NCBI GenBank assembly: GCA_002293455.1
Contig: DBDH01000002.1
Coordinates: 1-16,275 of the forward strand
Length of the DNA stretch: 16,275 bases
Reading direction: 5' to 3'
Origin: Treponema sp. UBA937
GTDB lineage: Bacteria; Spirochaetota; Spirochaetia; Treponematales; Breznakiellaceae
Position numbers and translations under genes: made by a program. Shown piece by piece: positions 13,129 through 16,275 of the stretch; positions within the stretch are counted from its first letter, which is position 1, and every line of letters begins with the position of its first letter. The notes beneath the pieces were generated by a model, which had not been told where the DNA came from, searched no databases, and saw only the letters and a program-made list of their open reading frames with translations.

Positions 13129-14687
13129 TGAACTACTGGTGGGTTACACGTCCTAAGAGACGGTTGAATTCTGTCCCCGAAGTTCTTGCTGCATTTTCTG
13201 AAATTTCTTTGAACCAAGAATGGCAGGGACAACGTCACACTCATTTATCATTAGAAGATGCACTTGAAGAAGCTGGTCTTAAACGCAAGGGGGAACGCCG
13301 TGATCATACAGGCGGAGGAGCAAGAACATATCAGGCATGGCTTACAAGTTTAGGTCTTCTTTTTATTCACGAATCCACAAAGACATTAAAATTAACATTA
13401 GCAGGGGAGGCAATAATTGCAGGCGACTCTCCTGTTTCTGTGTTAAAAGAGCAGATACTAAAGTATCAATTCCCCTCTTCTTTTTCTTTAAGCCGAAATA
13501 TTGATGTTGCCCCGCGTTTTAGAATACGACCATTTCGATTTTTGTTAAGATTATTGAATGATAAACAGTTAAATAGCTTGAGTGAGGATGAAATTGCAAA
13601 AATTGTTATTGTCGAAGCTGAAAATGAAAGTGAAAACTGCTATAAGTCCGTTGTAGAAAAAATACTTCTTTATCGCGATATAGGAGATCAATGTCTTGAT
13701 AAGGATTTCTTTCAAAAATATCCGCCAAGCAAGGGGGATGTTCACCAAAAAAATCCATTTGGCAATTTAAGAGACATTGCAAATACTATTATAAACTGGG
13801 TCGAATATACGCAGCTGGCAAAACGTGACGAAATTGACAAAAGACTATGTCTTATTCCTGAAAAAATTAATGAAGTAAAGGCTATTTTAAAGGACAATCC
13901 TGGATTCATTGACAGACCAGAACAACAGGAGTATTTTCAGCGAAAATATGGACTTGATCCCAAGCATAAAAAAGATACCCGCAATTTAGCAGAAACAAAA
14001 ACAATAACTGCACAAATTATTGTTGAGCATAAGATTAAACAAGCTTTTATAGGAGAGGCATTAAAAGCTCCTATAGGAAAAATAACTGTTGAATTAATAG
14101 ACAAAATATCTGAAATAACCGGAATAGACGGAAGGTTGGTTGAGGATACCTTGAAAAAAAGTTATCCTTACGGCGCAATTGGTTCTTTTATGACGGAATA
14201 TTTTGAAATGGCCTTTAAAGGCCGTGACGAAGCAACAGAATTTGAAAAAGCTACAGCTGAAATATTTAAGACTGTAATGGGATTTGAGGCAGTTCATATC
14301 GGGCCTGTCGGTCTTACCCCCGATGTGCTTGTCTTATCTAATCAGGAGAATTTTTGCGGGATCATAGACAATAAAGCTTACAGTAAATATTCAATTTCCA
14401 ATGATCATCACAACAGAATGATAACAAATTACATAAAGAGTATAAGTAATTACTATACAGGAAAACTTCCCTTAACATTTTTTTCCTATATTGCTGGAGG
14501 GTTTGGACAAAATATAAATGCCCAAATAAAAAATATTTCAGACATAACTTCTATCCACGGAAGCGCAATTACAGTTTCAAATATGATCAATCTGACAGAA
14601 AGGTATAATATCGAGAAATATACTCATTCGGATATTAAGCGTTTATTTTCATTAAACAGGCTTGTTTTGTTAAGCGATTTGAAATGA
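13125..14687 (+). CDS. Type II restriction endonuclease, AlwI/BstNBI-like layout with FokI-type catalytic domain
   Basis: A 520-residue protein. The N-terminus resembles AlwI/N.BstNBI-type enzymes: WWVTRPKRR, an EWQGQ segment, an apparent winged-helix (40-95) ending LKLTLAGEAI, then VLKEQILKYQFPS. The middle (130-370) is helical and probably completes DNA recognition. The C-terminal nuclease domain has LTPD (397-400) and CGIIDNKAYS (411-420), placing Asp400, Asp415 and Lys417 as the PD-(D/E)xK triad; IIDNKAYS closely parallels FokI VDTKAYS. This predicts cleavage outside the recognition site after dimerisation. ATGA overlap couples it to the methyltransferase. Family assignment is from motif memory; specificity is unknown. 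Confidence 0.85.
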   Translation: MMNYWWVTRPKRRLNSVPEVLAAFSEISLNQEWQGQRHTHLSLEDALEEAGLKRKGERRDHTGGGARTYQAWLTSLGLLFIHESTKTLKLTLAGEAIIAGDSPVSVLKEQILKYQFPSSFSLSRNIDVAPRFRIRPFRFLLRLLNDKQLNSLSEDEIAKIVIVEAENESENCYKSVVEKILLYRDIGDQCLDKDFFQKYPPSKGDVHQKNPFGNLRDIANTIINWVEYTQLAKRDEIDKRLCLIPEKINEVKAILKDNPGFIDRPEQQEYFQRKYGLDPKHKKDTRNLAETKTITAQIIVEHKIKQAFIGEALKAPIGKITVELIDKISEITGIDGRLVEDTLKKSYPYGAIGSFMTEYFEMAFKGRDEATEFEKATAEIFKTVMGFEAVHIGPVGLTPDVLVLSNQENFCGIIDNKAYSKYSISNDHHNRMITNYIKSISNYYTGKLPLTFFSYIAGGFGQNINAQIKNISDITSIHGSAITVSNMINLTERYNIEKYTHSDIKRLFSLNRLVLLSDLK

Positions 14688-14690
14688 CTT

Positions 14691-15119
14691 ATGGATGATT
14701 TAACCCCAGAAGACCGCCGTAAAAACATGCGAAATATTCGCTCAAAAAATACTGTACCTGAATTGTTGGTAATGAATGAGCTGAAACGGAGAAAAATTTA
14801 TTTTGCCAAGCATGTTGATAAAATATTTGGAAAGCCTGATATTGTATTCAGACGAAAAAAGATAATTGTATTTGTTGATTCTGATTTTTGGCATTGCAAC
14901 CCTAAAAAGTTTATTATGCCTGCAACAAATATTGAATATTGGGAAAAAAAGATTCAAAGAAACCAGGATCGCGATAAACTTGTAAATAAAACTTTAAAAA
15001 AAGATGGCTGGCTTGTTTTACGGTTCTGGGAATCAGAGATAAAAAAAGACACAAAGAAAATTGTAAATAAAATTGTAACCAAATTAGAGCAAAATCAAAA
15101 AGTACAGGATTCAAATTGA
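14691..15119 (+). CDS. vsr: Vsr-family very-short-patch repair endonuclease
   Basis: A 142-residue Vsr homologue. Such enzymes nick next to T:G mismatches left by deamination of 5-methylcytosine, in the context of the partner methyltransferase's site. It begins LTPEDRRKNMRNIRSKNTVPELLV, as in Vsr (the conserved Glu is residue 24). Then follow GKPDIVF with Asp50, FVDSDFWHC with His68 (in place of E. coli FTHGCFWH), PATN, YWEKKIQRNQDRD and GWLVLRFWESEI. E. coli Vsr's zinc cysteines Cys66 and Cys117 align with Asp65 and Ser115, so the structural zinc site may be lost. The ATG lies 3 nt after the nuclease stop with no good RBS, suggesting coupling. Confidence 0.92.
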   Translation: MDDLTPEDRRKNMRNIRSKNTVPELLVMNELKRRKIYFAKHVDKIFGKPDIVFRRKKIIVFVDSDFWHCNPKKFIMPATNIEYWEKKIQRNQDRDKLVNKTLKKDGWLVLRFWESEIKKDTKKIVNKIVTKLEQNQKVQDSN

Positions 15120-15148
15120 AAGCAGCTAAGCCTTAACCTGCCACAATC

Positions 15149-15180
15149 AAACCGGAGTCTGTTTATGCAGATTCCGGTTT
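15149..15180. terminator. Bidirectional terminator between vsr and metH
   Basis: A 13-bp stem, AAACCGGAGTCTG (15149-15161) with CAGATTCCGGTTT (15168-15180), includes one G/T pair and has a 6-nt loop. A's on one side and T's on the other end the stem, and TTTT follows shortly on the + strand. It lies between the convergent stops of vsr (15119) and metH (15196), so it can end both transcripts. Nothing equivalent follows the orphan metH end at 11782; only a weak hairpin (AGGGT/ACCCT, 11764-11782) is there. Confidence 0.8.
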
Positions 15181-15195
15181 AATCGTTTTACATAT

Positions 15196-15335
15196 CTAAA
15201 TCCTTCCAATCCGCTTTCTGGCTTCCTGTACCGGGATTCCTTTTCGGACCGCCCAGTTTTCAAGCTGGTCTTCCGCGATGGAACCGGCTCCAAAGTACAA
15301 GGTTTCGGGGCTGGCAAAATACATTCCGCAGATGG
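15196..15335 (-). repeat. Right copy of the metH-terminus direct repeat
   Basis: Gapless match to 11782-11921 with 11 differences in 140 bp. Similarity stops abruptly at the stop codon on one side and at CCATCTGC on the other; upstream codons in the two copies are unrelated (metH body here, R-M promoter there). Confidence 0.92.
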
Positions 15336-16275
15336 AAGAGGGGGGAAGTATCATTGCGGATTCTGTGAGCATGAGTCCGATTCTTTTTTGCACATCGAGC
15401 ATCTCAAATACGATTTTTTTATCTTGATGATCGGGGCAGGGCGGATACCCAAAGGCGGGCCGTATTCCCTCGATTATTTCCTTATTCGCCGAATATCCCC
15501 ACAGTTCATTTTGAACATAAAGATGGAGTTTTTCGGAAAAGGCTTCCGCCAAAAAATCCATTGTCGAGAACAAAAGCAATGTTTTATACGCATCATCTTG
15601 AAACTGAAACACAAGGTCTTCTGAAGCATAATCAGCGCTGAGTGCGAAAAATCCCATCCAATCATGTTTGCCTTGAGGCGCGATAAAATCCGCTAAAGAC
15701 GGGTTTGAGCCATGCTGTTTTTTCTCTTGATTCCGCAGAAAACAAAAGCGGTAAGATTTTTTTTCATCGGCGGTAATGATAACATCTTCGTTTTCGGAAA
15801 AAGCCGGAAAAAGCCCTACGGCGGCTTTGAGTGTAACTGAATTATTTTTCTGCAGAAGATTGAGAAGCTCCTCTGTGTCGTGCTTCAGTTGTTGGGTTTC
15901 TTTTGCAAAACCGTCTTTTTCTTTTTTGACGCTCCAGTAATAAAAAAAATCATTCCAGCTAAAACGCGGGATAATGTGTTCGAGAGAAATATGTTCTATT
16001 TGAGTAATTCCGGGTTTGTTGGGAGCGAAAATTTTTGCGGTATCCCAATCAATAGAAAATCGGTTTTTTCTCGCTTCTTCAAGGCTGATCAGTTTTTGAT
16101 TCGATGTGATTTTTCCGTGAAGTTTTCTGGCCTTGGCATATTCTTCTTCAAGTTTTTCGAGGAAGATGGGCTTTTCGGCAGGGGAAAGAAGCGCGGCAAC
16201 GGTTTCCGCGGAACGGCTGGCATCGGTAACATATACCACGGGGCCGCTGTATTCGGGGGCAATCCGAATCGCTGT
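15196..16275 (-). CDS. metH: Cobalamin-dependent methionine synthase, C-terminal part (runs off the window)
   Basis: The final 359 codons of MetH, open to the window edge; the apparent internal GTG start is not real. MetH transfers methyl from methyltetrahydrofolate through cobalamin to homocysteine. Present here are the end of the cobalamin domain (SGPVVYVTDASRSAETVAALL) and the whole AdoMet-dependent reactivation domain, including GLFPAF, LADFIAPQG, DWMGFFALSA, LAEAFSEKLH, WGYSANKEI, the AdoMet-binding RPAFGYPPCPDH and LTES. The last 45 residues and stop (15196-15335) are duplicated at 11782-11921. A change of origin within this end, with the last 140 bp supplied by the R-M insertion, is inferred. 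Confidence 0.97.
   Translation of the reverse strand, partial: TAIRIAPEYSGPVVYVTDASRSAETVAALLSPAEKPIFLEKLEEEYAKARKLHGKITSNQKLISLEEARKNRFSIDWDTAKIFAPNKPGITQIEHISLEHIIPRFSWNDFFYYWSVKKEKDGFAKETQQLKHDTEELLNLLQKNNSVTLKAAVGLFPAFSENEDVIITADEKKSYRFCFLRNQEKKQHGSNPSLADFIAPQGKHDWMGFFALSADYASEDLVFQFQDDAYKTLLLFSTMDFLAEAFSEKLHLYVQNELWGYSANKEIIEGIRPAFGYPPCPDHQDKKIVFEMLDVQKRIGLMLTESAMILPPSSICGMYFASPETLYFGAGSIAEDQLENWAVRKGIPVQEARKRIGRI

Larger units (their letters stand above)
11782..15335. mobile_element. R-M island inserted at the 3' end of metH, flanked by 140-bp direct repeats
   Basis: The methyltransferase-nuclease-vsr operon (11980-15119) lies between two directly oriented copies of the metH terminus, 11782-11921 and 15196-15335. 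The interior is conspicuously richer in A and T than flanking genes such as ffh. The right copy completes metH, so the host gene stays intact. No integrase, transposase or terminal inverted repeats are seen; insertion by homologous recombination or long-target-duplication, both known for R-M genes, fits best. Confidence 0.75.

Noticed and set aside
1..16275. CRISPR array, integrase or transposase gene
   Set aside because: No regularly spaced repeats and no recombinase signature were seen on either strand.

Overview
The window looks like chromosome from a moderate-GC bacterium that carries housekeeping genes next to accessory genes. The anchors are a complete ffh (signal-recognition-particle GTPase) in the middle and the 3' third of metH (cobalamin-dependent methionine synthase) at the right edge. 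Strong TTGACA/TATAAT promoters and AGGAGG ribosome-binding sites (RBS) are obvious. The protein style is compatible with a spirochaete such as Treponema or a related gut anaerobe. That is only an impression: no rRNA or other taxonomic marker is present.

Left region (1-4325): two modules, each led by a TetR-family repressor. The first is tetR, a six-helix membrane protein, a DUF2141-type secreted protein and a second six-helix membrane protein, in tight overlap. Decayed sequence follows: a 34-codon stump of an NAD(P)H-dependent FMN reductase with an intact RBS, and a frameshifted, unrecognised coding remnant. The second is tetR plus a four-helix membrane protein. Both repressor genes have a good promoter overlapped by palindromes, and each has an inverted repeat running into the Shine-Dalgarno sequence, which suggests autoregulation.

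Centre (4326-9035): a leftward cluster reads ThuA-like protein, Gfo/Idh/MocA oxidoreductase, M29 aminopeptidase, from a promoter that matches the sigma-70 consensus exactly (TTGACA, 17 bp, TATAAT). Divergent from it is ffh, apparently preceded by a 37-codon leader ORF with a much better RBS than ffh, whose stop codon overlaps the ffh start.

Right-centre (9055-11676): three leftward genes encode a VOC-family protein, a CPBP-family membrane protease and an SDR-family epimerase/dehydratase-like protein.

Right (11782-16275): an A+T-rich restriction-modification (R-M) operon consists of a cytosine-5 methyltransferase, a FokI-like nuclease of AlwI/BstNBI-like layout, and a Vsr mismatch endonuclease. 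It sits exactly between two direct copies of the last 140 bp of metH. The right copy completes the functional metH; the left copy is an orphan fragment. The copies differ at 11 of 140 positions, but mostly at silent sites, and no frame is broken. Both therefore seem to have diverged as working metH ends. This argues that the R-M operon arrived carrying its own metH 3' end, rather than by a simple target duplication. No integrase or transposase is visible. This is the most interesting feature of the window.
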